Source: Muribaculaceae bacterium
Lineage (GTDB): Bacteria > Bacteroidota > Bacteroidia > Bacteroidales > Muribaculaceae
DNA: 30,250 nt
Assembly: GCA_017545095.1 (NCBI GenBank)
Contig: JAFYCU010000099.1
Location: 1 to 30,250, forward strand
Direction of reading: 5' to 3'
Numbering within the stretch: the first letter of the stretch is position 1; each line of letters begins with the position of its first letter. The position numbers and the translations under genes were made by a program. The notes beneath the pieces were generated by a model, which made no database searches, was not told the DNA's origin, and was given only the letters and a program-made list of their open reading frames with translations. Below are positions 1 through 6,754 of the stretch, one piece after another.

Positions 1-1
1 A

Positions 2-535
2 TACCCCATGTTCTGGGTATTGCTCAACGACATCCGCCCCTACATGGCCAACCAATACGTCTTCACCGACGACGACAACAACCTCTCGCGCTACAGCCTC
101 GACGACTTCTTCAAGCTGGGCATGTACACCGGCGAGATCTACAAGACCAAAAACCTGCGCAACATGGCCTTGCGGCAAATCTACCCCGAGGACGAGCAGT
201 ACAAGCACGCGCAAGACAGCATCGAGAACCGACTGATGGCCTTCAACAAAGACCTCTGGGTGCCCGACCGCGAGGAAATCCAGGCACGCGCCAAGGCAGC
301 ACGCGAGGCCAAAGCCGAAGCCGAGGGCGAAACCGTGACCGACGACGGCGAACAAGCCGAAGGCGAAAAGGAGGAGCTCAGCACCAAGCGCGGAAAAGAA
401 AAGAAAGAAGAGCTCAAAGAAGAGCAAAAGAAAGAAGACCGCAAGAAAGCCCGCCGCGCCAAAATCAAGAGCCGCAACAGCGGCAAGAGCTCCGGCGGCG
501 GAGCCACCCGCTCGGTGCGCAACCGGAAGAAATAA
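2..535 (+). CDS. C-terminal part of an unrecognised protein with a charged K/E/R-rich tail (5'-truncated by window edge)
   Basis: The reading frame is open to the left edge (it reads Y-P-M-F-W at bases 2-16), so the true start lies outside the window. About 90 residues look globular and rich in aromatic and charged residues. After that comes a tail of about 80 residues made almost only of E, K, R, A, then S/G, ending in basic residues. Such tails are common in Bacteroidales proteins that touch RNA, ribosomes or membranes, but they do not identify a family. I do not recognise the globular part. The stop is followed by a run of degenerate tandem repeats and then the DUF4298 gene. I am confident that it is coding and not confident about its function. 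Confidence 0.7.
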   Translation, partial: YPMFWVLLNDIRPYMANQYVFTDDDNNLSRYSLDDFFKLGMYTGEIYKTKNLRNMALRQIYPEDEQYKHAQDSIENRLMAFNKDLWVPDREEIQARAKAAREAKAEAEGETVTDDGEQAEGEKEELSTKRGKEKKEELKEEQKKEDRKKARRAKIKSRNSGKSSGGGATRSVRNRKK

Positions 536-544
536 CCACCCACC

Positions 545-622
545 AAGCCACCCTTCGCGGCATGCCCACCACCCCTTCGCGGCAAGCCCACCCTTTGTGG
601 CAAGCGGCGATTCCATCGCCGC
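545..622. repeat. Degenerate tandem repeat ending in a REP-like hairpin
   Basis: Three imperfect copies of a unit of about 20 bases (CCACC...TTCGCGGCA, the last with TTTGTGGCA) run from about 545 to 604. They lead into a perfect 7-bp hairpin at 604-622 (GCGGCGA, loop TTCCA, TCGCCGC). A hairpin with the same TTCCA loop lies at 24734-24752, so it is likely a dispersed intergenic element. The stem is not followed by a T-run, so a terminator role is uncertain. Confidence 0.55.
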
Positions 623-639
623 CCCAAGATAGACTGCTT

Positions 640-924
640 ATGGACCAAATCCAGCGCATCCAGCACATGGAAGCCCTGCTCCACCAAGCCACGCAGGCCG
701 TGGAGCAGCTCCAGACAGCCCTCGACCGCTATGCCGCCGCACGTCAGGCCATCCGTCAGCTCGATGACTACTACACCAGCCCCCTGTGGCGCCAAGACTT
801 CGAAGCCGACGAAGCCGGCCAGCTCCCCCCCGACCTCAAGCGCGGAGTGCTCAGCGAAGACACCATCTGGAACCTCCTTGACCAAGACCGCGACCTCCAC
901 AAGCAGATGCAGATGCTCTTGTAA
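640..924 (+). CDS. DUF4298 domain protein
   Basis: A 94-residue protein that matches the DUF4298 pattern as I know it: a helical N-terminal half (I-x-x-M-E-x-L-L followed by alternating L and Q), then L-D-D-Y-Y-x-S-x-L-W-R-x-D-F-E, P-x-D-L-K-R-G-V-L-S-E-D and W-N-L-L. The family's molecular role is unknown. An in-frame ATG at 562 exists, but the residues between 562 and 640 are encoded by the tandem repeat and hairpin and look non-native, so I start at 640. It is probably cytosolic, with no signal peptide. It sits 104 bases after the upstream gene and has no clear promoter of its own. Confidence 0.75.
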   Translation: MDQIQRIQHMEALLHQATQAVEQLQTALDRYAAARQAIRQLDDYYTSPLWRQDFEADEAGQLPPDLKRGVLSEDTIWNLLDQDRDLHKQMQMLL

Positions 925-1577
925 CCTTTGTCAATGCACAATTCCGCAATGCGATGTTGCGTGCGTTAGCCAGCTTGGTTCTCGGTTCTTGCCTCGACCA
1001 TCAGCCGCACCAGTGTGAAGCACCGACATTAAACAATTCGTCATTAAGCCACAAATCAACAAATTAGACAACTTTTATCCATTCGCAAGATAAGCGCACG
1101 CGCTCGCAACTAATGGCTCAGCATGGCCCCACCCCTGCGAAGCCCACACCACTCACACAAAGCAAAAATACAACCTATCACCCGTTAAGCGACAAAAAAC
1201 AAAAAAAAACACCATATCGTCAGAAAAACTGCTCGAAAATTTTCTCATTCGAGAAATTATCCTTAAATTTGCCGCGCTGTTCGTTGAACAGCGGCATATT
1301 GAAGGAAGCGTCAAGCTCATTCCTGCCAATGAATCACCACCTCGTTGAGCAAACTGGAATAAGCAGAAAGCGCCATCCTTTGGTATTGATATATGACACC
1401 GTGCCGGCATCAGCCAGCGCACCTGCATATACCTGCCAAAGGTGTGAGTAGTTTTTCTGACTTACGGCAGTTTGCAGGTTTGTGGTGAACCCATTGGCAG
1501 TCGTGAGGACGACAACGGGCTCACACTTTCTTTTTTGTGCCTATAGACAACGTATTAATTAACTTAAAAGTTATTCT
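925..1577. other. Gene-free stretch before the GTPase operon; left edge of the island
   Basis: No convincing gene on either strand. Right after the DUF4298 stop is a 23-base element at 932-954 that recurs, with one mismatch, at 10950-10972 just after another stop codon. From about 1020 the sequence becomes A+T-rich. There is a small inverted repeat (CTCGAA...TTCGAG) around 1233-1252, a promoter-like TAAATTTG at 1264-1271, and a hairpin at 1275-1293 (CGCTGTTC, loop GTT, GAACAGCG) at the expected transcript start. The rest, to 1577, would be a long leader for the operon. Confidence 0.5.
1241..1271 (+). promoter_or_regulatory. Candidate promoter of the GTPase operon
   Basis: The -7 box TAAATTTG (1264-1271) fits the Bacteroidetes TAnnTTTG consensus. 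The -33 position carries TTTC (1241-1244), one base off TTTG, at a 19-base spacing. It is the only good -7 match I found between 924 and 1578. A start here would give a leader of about 300 bases that opens with the 1275-1293 hairpin. Confidence 0.4.
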
Positions 1578-2642
1578 ATGGGACAAACAAACTATTTAAA
1601 AATGCTATGGGGCATACTCTATGTGGTATTTGCTGGCATTAGTTGCTGGGCCACAGCTGAATCGCTTAACTTGACCTGGCCATCAATACCATTGGCTGTA
1701 TGCTATGGCATTGCCATTGGTTTTTATTTAGTGGCCTCGGTAGGTGCGACCATGATTGCCAACAGTTTCAATCGTGACAAATTTTTCCAACATCGCGGAC
1801 TCATGCTCTCTGGAGGTGTGCTTATTATGCTGTTTTTTTGGATTATAACCAGTTTGCCCACAAACACACACACATTCCTATTCCGCAACAAAATTGCTGA
1901 TGTAATCACAGAAGAGCAAAAAACGACCAACAGTTATTTGATGCAAATCCAGACAGGACAAGCCATTGATAATCGTATTATCAACGACACAACCAAACTT
2001 GCTAATAATGTCAAAACGCAATGTACGGCATTAGAAAACGAAATCAAAAACGAACTCAATCCAGGCGATGGCGTAAAATCACGAGAAATTAAAAAATCAA
2101 TCGCTGATCTTCTCGGGATTGAGAAAATTGATAATCTAACTGGAGCCGACAATTCGGTGAGAGGCCGTGAAATACTAGCTAGAACTTACCGCAAAATCAT
2201 CTATGCACACCTTGCTGTGGCAGAGAAAAACATCGAGAACTCTTACCGAGCACAAAGCAAACTTCGGGACAAATACATCAGTGAATCAAAAGCCACCACA
2301 AAGAATATCGACACTTGGATTGCAGCATGGAACAAGGGACAAGTCAGCGCCAACGATCCCAAAGATGTGAAAGAAGATTTTAATGACCAACGACTGATGA
2401 AAGGCTACACGCTCATCAAAACATGTCGAAACTTTATTGATTTCAGCAATAAAGAAGATGAGCAACGATTTACCGCAAACAACTTGGAGTCGAATATTAG
2501 TCATATCATCAGCGTCTACGATTTGTGGTATGAATTTCTATTCGGTTCTTACAAAGGAAGCATGTTCATGATTTTCTGTATTCTGATTTCGTTATTGGTT
2601 GATGTGGCCGCATTCGTGTTCTTTTACTTAATTCAGAAATAA
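1578..2642 (+). CDS. Four-helix membrane protein with a large loop (first gene of the GTPase operon)
   Basis: A 354-residue protein that I do not recognise. Three hydrophobic segments lie near the N-terminus (about residues 8-28, 38-62 and 73-93). A hydrophilic, largely helical stretch of about 220 residues follows, and a last hydrophobic helix (about 330-352) ends in I-Q-K at the C-terminus. With four helices both ends would be on the same side of the inner membrane. If both are cytoplasmic, the big loop between helices 3 and 4 also lies on the cytoplasmic or periplasmic face depending on helix 3, which I cannot settle by eye. It lies 18 bases before the GTPase gene, so the two are likely translated together, and it is a natural membrane anchor or channel-like partner for the GTPase. 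The codons are A+T-richer than in the flanking genes. Confidence 0.85.
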   Translation: MGQTNYLKMLWGILYVVFAGISCWATAESLNLTWPSIPLAVCYGIAIGFYLVASVGATMIANSFNRDKFFQHRGLMLSGGVLIMLFFWIITSLPTNTHTFLFRNKIADVITEEQKTTNSYLMQIQTGQAIDNRIINDTTKLANNVKTQCTALENEIKNELNPGDGVKSREIKKSIADLLGIEKIDNLTGADNSVRGREILARTYRKIIYAHLAVAEKNIENSYRAQSKLRDKYISESKATTKNIDTWIAAWNKGQVSANDPKDVKEDFNDQRLMKGYTLIKTCRNFIDFSNKEDEQRFTANNLESNISHIISVYDLWYEFLFGSYKGSMFMIFCILISLLVDVAAFVFFYLIQK

Positions 2643-2660
2643 CAATTAAACAATAATCTT

Positions 2661-3599
2661 ATGCCTCTTTTCCCGAACAACTCCCCTCAAGCAACAGAAC
2701 CGACTGAATCCGCCCCCAATTCAGTCATTCAAGAAGAAGCCAACACCGTGGGCAACACTGCATTTGAGGAGCAGAATGCGACATCCCACTCTCAGGGTGG
2801 ACAGGCTCTCAATGGTGTGGTGGAAATCAATGATGAAACAGCGCCGCTCGTAGTCCTCTTTGGACCAACATCATGTGGAAAAACCATGACGCTCATCCGT
2901 CTCACTCAATTCCTGCGCAAACAAGGATATGGAGTGCAGCCTGATGCAAGTTTCCGTCCATCCTATGACCAACAGTACAAAGATGACTGCGATAAATTTA
3001 ATCAAACCGTCAACGACCCAATTGCGGCTCCAGGTACAAGTGGATACATGCTCGTTGATGTTATCGCAAAAAGCACGGGTAAAGTCTTGTGCAAAATCCT
3101 TGAAGCTCCAGGCGAGTATTACTTTGACCCCAAACAACCCAACAAGAGCTATCCACACTATTTGAATCGTATTATCGACTCACCAAACAGAAAAGTGTGG
3201 TGTGCGTTTGTGGAACCAGCATGGGAAAACGCTAATACGCGCGCAAACTATGTAAATCGCATTGAAGCACTCAAACCGCAGATGTCATCTCAAGATCGAA
3301 TTATCTTCGTATTCAACAAGATTGACAAAACAAATTTCGTGAAGAACCGCGATGGTGTGGTTAACGAGAAAGAAGCTATCAAATACGTTTCCGACCTTTA
3401 CAAACAAATTTTCGACAAATTCAAATGTGAGATTCCAATTGTGAAGTGGTTCCGTCCCTACGACTGTGGGTTCATTCCATTCCAAACAGGAAAGTTCACT
3501 GAGACTAAAGACGAATACGGAAATACTAACATCTTGTTCTCTATCTCAAACGACGCGTATCCGAGTAAACTTTGGAACGCCATCAAACGAAGCATCTGA
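2661..3599 (+). CDS. P-loop GTPase (TRAFAC-like), core of the six-gene locus
   Basis: A 312-residue protein. The first 58 or so residues are polar and low-complexity, probably a flexible tail. Then come a Walker A/G1 motif G-P-T-S-C-G-K-T (68-75) after a hydrophobic strand, a likely G3 region at E-A-P-G-E (148-152; E replaces the usual D of DxxG), and the guanine-specifying G4 motif N-K-I-D (219-222) after the strand IIFVF. The order and spacing fit a small Ras-like GTPase domain, so GTP rather than ATP binding is likely. There is no signal peptide or membrane helix: it should be cytosolic or recruited to the membrane by its neighbours. The gene ends 5 bases before the next start. It recalls the GTPases that anchor proposed bacterial conflict systems, but I cannot assign it to a named family. 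Confidence 0.85.
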   Translation: MPLFPNNSPQATEPTESAPNSVIQEEANTVGNTAFEEQNATSHSQGGQALNGVVEINDETAPLVVLFGPTSCGKTMTLIRLTQFLRKQGYGVQPDASFRPSYDQQYKDDCDKFNQTVNDPIAAPGTSGYMLVDVIAKSTGKVLCKILEAPGEYYFDPKQPNKSYPHYLNRIIDSPNRKVWCAFVEPAWENANTRANYVNRIEALKPQMSSQDRIIFVFNKIDKTNFVKNRDGVVNEKEAIKYVSDLYKQIFDKFKCEIPIVKWFRPYDCGFIPFQTGKFTETKDEYGNTNILFSISNDAYPSKLWNAIKRSI

Positions 3600-3604
3600 A
3601 CACT

Positions 3605-5068
3605 ATGAACGAAAAATTATTTCAATTCTACTTGCATGGTCATCCCAAAGGATTTGACTATGTTGGCGATGTCAAGGAAAAAGATTTCTTCTTGAACACC
3701 TTTTTTCAGAGAATCTTTACCAACGAACATAACGATGGCAGTCAAGGCTTCAACGAACTACGCGTGCAAGCATTGAACGTTGGAGGGAAAACGATGTTTT
3801 ACTATACCTATTTTATAGGTAAGGATATTCGAGGCACCGATAAACGACCTGGCTATTTAGCCATTACTGTGAGAATGAGCCGTTACTATAAACGAGTTCG
3901 GAACTTGATGTTCTTGCTCGACTCGTTCATCCACAGTTACTTGGAGGGTAAGTTGCTGAACCGCAGCGGCAACCAATTGGAATTTAAAAGCGACACATTC
4001 CAAAATGCCGAAAAGACCATTTTGAGCGATTTCACGCATCTTGAGACTTTATTGGGCATGACTTTCGACCAAAGCGACTTGGTCAACCTACAGGTCGGCA
4101 ACCAGCGAAAACGTTCGGTGCTGAATATTGAAGATGCAAGCGATGAGAATGTCGAGAAGCTGATGCGACGCGATGGCGAAGTTTCAATCTCCATCAATTG
4201 GCCGTCGACACGCGTGCAACAGGCAACAGCAAAAAAAGACCAAGAGATTCAAACACTCAAACAAACACACGCGCAAGAGTTACAAACACTCAAACAAGCG
4301 CATACACAAGAATTAAGCAAACAACAAACTGACTGGCAAGCCCGCCTGAACAAAAAAGAACAAGAACTTGCCCAAGTAGTTGCCCAAAGCAGTAATGACG
4401 GGAAAAGGACACGTGAACTGGAACAAAAACTAACCGAAGCCGAAAAGCAACGCAGTGCTTTGCAATCCAAGATCGATCGCGTGCGCGAAATTATCGGCAA
4501 TCCCACGCAAAACAATATTCAGTCGTCTTCGAAACCAGGCAACACAACCAAATCTGGTGGAGGTACAAACAGCAATAAGGGCAACAATTCCATCCTTTCG
4601 CACGGAGGAAGTATAAGTCGAAAACCTCATTCGTGGGACGAAGAAGAAAAACCCGAGCGTGGTTTTCCAACAAAACCCATCTATCTTGTAGTTCTCATCG
4701 CTATTATAGCGGGTATTTGCTTTTTTGTGTTTAAGAGTTGTTTCTCTAACAAAACAACTGAAAACGAAGCAAATAACACAGAATTAGCTCAAACCATTCA
4801 AGATGCAAACCAATACACAGATGCTCAATCGTTAAGCTTCATTAATCTGAATGCGGATGAGTCCATCAAAGCTAACGATACTATTGAGATATCAACAGAG
4901 CAACAATTGACAAATGGTCAATTCGTGTCAAGCGACACCACAGTGCTTAGAATTTTGGAATCAAAAAAAAACGACGCGAAAGTTCAAGCACTCAAATCAG
5001 GAAAAGCAGAATTGATGTTTATTAGAAACGACACATGTTTTGCGCGTAAAAAAATAACAGTGGAATGA
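3605..5068 (+). CDS. Cytosolic domain - coiled coil - transmembrane helix - periplasmic domain protein
   Basis: A 487-residue protein with a clear layout. Residues 1-200 form a globular domain (with G-H-P-K-G-F-D-Y-V-G near the start and an R-P-G-Y-L-A-I-T-V-R core). A coiled coil follows (about 205-297) containing an exact-register 11-residue repeat (QTLKQ[TA]H[AT]QE L, 217-238). Next are a Gly/Asn/Ser linker (300-345), one transmembrane helix (358-377) and a C-terminal domain of about 105 residues resembling a bacterial Ig-like fold. The N-terminal domain resembles, in position beside a GTPase, the GTPase-associated domains of proposed conflict systems; that is inference. An earlier in-frame ATG at 3572 overlaps the GTPase gene and adds a non-conserved-looking tail, so I start at 3605. 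The last codons overlap the next gene (ATGA). Confidence 0.85.
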   Translation: MNEKLFQFYLHGHPKGFDYVGDVKEKDFFLNTFFQRIFTNEHNDGSQGFNELRVQALNVGGKTMFYYTYFIGKDIRGTDKRPGYLAITVRMSRYYKRVRNLMFLLDSFIHSYLEGKLLNRSGNQLEFKSDTFQNAEKTILSDFTHLETLLGMTFDQSDLVNLQVGNQRKRSVLNIEDASDENVEKLMRRDGEVSISINWPSTRVQQATAKKDQEIQTLKQTHAQELQTLKQAHTQELSKQQTDWQARLNKKEQELAQVVAQSSNDGKRTRELEQKLTEAEKQRSALQSKIDRVREIIGNPTQNNIQSSSKPGNTTKSGGGTNSNKGNNSILSHGGSISRKPHSWDEEEKPERGFPTKPIYLVVLIAIIAGICFFVFKSCFSNKTTENEANNTELAQTIQDANQYTDAQSLSFINLNADESIKANDTIEISTEQQLTNGQFVSSDTTVLRILESKKNDAKVQALKSGKAELMFIRNDTCFARKKITVE

Positions 5069-5631
5069 GACTAAATATATTAATATTTATGTCGCTAACG
5101 ATGTTGTGCATTTGCTCGACCTCATGTGGCAACGACAAGCAGAAACCTGCTTATTTTGATGCTGAGAACACAACAAGCGATGGCTCGGACAGCAACAACT
5201 ATATCACCGAGGACAACAACCCTCAAAGCGGCGAAACCGTTTCTGTTCCATTCACCGAACGCAATGGAGTAAAACTGATTGAGGTAAAAATCAATCAATC
5301 CATTGGTGTGGACATGATTCTCGATAGTGGCTGTTCAACCACGCTCATCTCAATTGATGAGGCTAACTATTTATACAATAAAGGTGTTCTTACCGAAGAT
5401 GACATTGAAGGATTTCAGAATGCGCAAATTGCAGATGGAAGCATTGTAGCCAACATGGTTGTCAATTTACGTGAGCTTGCAATCGGTGGCAAAATCACAT
5501 GCACTGATGTTCAAGCTACTGTTTCAAATAATTCACAAGCACCTTTATTGTTGGGTAACGAGGTGCTAAACCGAACAGCCTCCTATGAAGTGGATAACAC
5601 AAACAAAGTTATCAACTTCAAACTAAACTAA
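5065..5631 (+). CDS. Retropepsin-like aspartic protease, predicted lipoprotein
   Basis: A 188-residue protein. A hydrophobic N-terminus ends in S-T-S-C (Cys21), a passable lipobox (the -3 position is Ser rather than Leu), followed by a disordered acidic and Asn-rich stretch to about residue 58. The rest is a single-domain retroviral-type aspartic protease: catalytic D-S-G at 87-89 within MILDSGCSTTLIS, a flap-like I-A-D-G-S region near 127, and the conserved L-L-L-G-N-E-V-L near the end. Proteases of this type work as homodimers. It should be periplasmic and membrane-anchored. Its start overlaps the previous stop by 4 bases, so the two proteins are translationally coupled. It may process one of the periplasmic domains encoded by its neighbours; that is inference. 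Confidence 0.85.
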   Translation: MRLNILIFMSLTMLCICSTSCGNDKQKPAYFDAENTTSDGSDSNNYITEDNNPQSGETVSVPFTERNGVKLIEVKINQSIGVDMILDSGCSTTLISIDEANYLYNKGVLTEDDIEGFQNAQIADGSIVANMVVNLRELAIGGKITCTDVQATVSNNSQAPLLLGNEVLNRTASYEVDNTNKVINFKLN

Positions 5632-5637
5632 CAGCAC

Positions 5638-6753
5638 ATGAACAGTTCTGTCTATCTTTTTGGCAAACTTGGCGCAAATGGCTTCTTCACTCAGTATCCC
5701 GACGACAGCTCCAAAGCTATTTTCAAGAGATTAATCGAACAAGCCAGAACCAAAACACAACTATGCATTCACCGAAATGGTGAACTGATTTACTATGCTT
5801 ATATACGAAAACTAACCGATGAATCTAAATGCATAGGTTTATGTATTCTGCTCAATGGCTCAATGATGAAGCAAATAGAGCCATTGTTCACTCTTTTTGA
5901 AAACACGATGGAGAAAATGCTACGTGATGGCCATATCGTAAGATTTAACGAAAATGGAGACATCATTCCTGCTGTCAATCATCTTTACGAACGGTCGGAC
6001 GAAATTTCCAATCTGCGGATTACTTTACAAGGAGCTATCGAACGTCTTAGCAACCAAAGCAAAAAACTTCCACCCGTAAACTTTGCCATTAGCAAAGATA
6101 CGGTAAAACATTTTTCCATCGATGATAACATCAATGATATCATCGAATCATCTCATTCAAGCGGATTCACTTTTGTATATAAATCAAAGGATTTCAACAC
6201 TGAAGAACTCAACAGTGTACAAAACACTATCCGAAAACTTAGAAATGCCAACAAAGAATTAAAGAAAGATATCGAGAACCTAAAGAGCGAGAACAATAAG
6301 CTCAAACGACAACAGCGCAACACAACATGGGTGGCAATTTTGGGTGTCATCGCCGCATTTTTGGGTGTTATCATCTGGTTTAAGGTCATTAACCCAAGTG
6401 AAGTCACTAACAAGAGTTTTCCAGAGTTCAACTATTATGGGCAGATGAATGACCAACAACCTAATGGAGTAGGGGTTGCAGTTTATCACGAAGATGATCC
6501 AGATGGGCGCAAGTATTATATCGGTCGTTTTAACAACGGCAATCGACAAGACGACAAAGCAATGTTACTATATGAGAATGGTGACTTTTTCTATGGCCAA
6601 ATGGAAGGAGACAACTGGATAGATGGTATTTATTATAGCAATTCTGACAACTCACACTTCCAAGGTCGATTCGTAAACAACGAGCCAAGCACTGGCGTGT
6701 GGTATGACCACAAAGAAGAATATAGTATATTTAACGGACATGAGGAAAGATAA
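5638..6753 (+). CDS. Cytosolic domain - coiled coil - transmembrane helix - MORN repeat protein
   Basis: A 371-residue protein. Residues 1-120 form an alpha/beta domain whose strand-helix pattern (QLCIHRNGELIYYAYI, then IGLCILL and a long amphipathic helix) could suit a longin- or profilin-like fold; this is a guess from pattern only. A second region to about 185 is followed by a coiled coil (186-226), one transmembrane helix (230-250) and, outside, at least three MORN-type repeats (Y-Y-G-Q-M near 266, Y-Y-I-G-R-F, F-F-Y-G-Q-M-E-G-D, F-Q-G-R-F) to about 360. It has the same plan as the protein encoded at 3605-5068. It starts 6 bases after the protease gene, and its stop is one base before the next start codon. 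Confidence 0.85.
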   Translation: MNSSVYLFGKLGANGFFTQYPDDSSKAIFKRLIEQARTKTQLCIHRNGELIYYAYIRKLTDESKCIGLCILLNGSMMKQIEPLFTLFENTMEKMLRDGHIVRFNENGDIIPAVNHLYERSDEISNLRITLQGAIERLSNQSKKLPPVNFAISKDTVKHFSIDDNINDIIESSHSSGFTFVYKSKDFNTEELNSVQNTIRKLRNANKELKKDIENLKSENNKLKRQQRNTTWVAILGVIAAFLGVIIWFKVINPSEVTNKSFPEFNYYGQMNDQQPNGVGVAVYHEDDPDGRKYYIGRFNNGNRQDDKAMLLYENGDFFYGQMEGDNWIDGIYYSNSDNSHFQGRFVNNEPSTGVWYDHKEEYSIFNGHEER

Positions 6754-6754
6754 A

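Noticed and set aside
181..900. Long open frame on the minus strand over the first two genes
   Set aside because: It is antisense to the K/E-rich tail and DUF4298 gene; its Leu/Ser-rich text mirrors their codons and no family is visible.
1113..1451. Open frames on both strands before the GTPase operon
   Set aside because: No coherent protein; the sequence is A+T-rich with poly-A and hairpins, and the reading is broken in other frames. Treated as leader/intergenic.
3572..3604. Earlier ATG for the coiled-coil membrane protein
   Set aside because: It lies inside the GTPase gene; the ATG at 3605, five bases after the stop, gives a normal operon junction.
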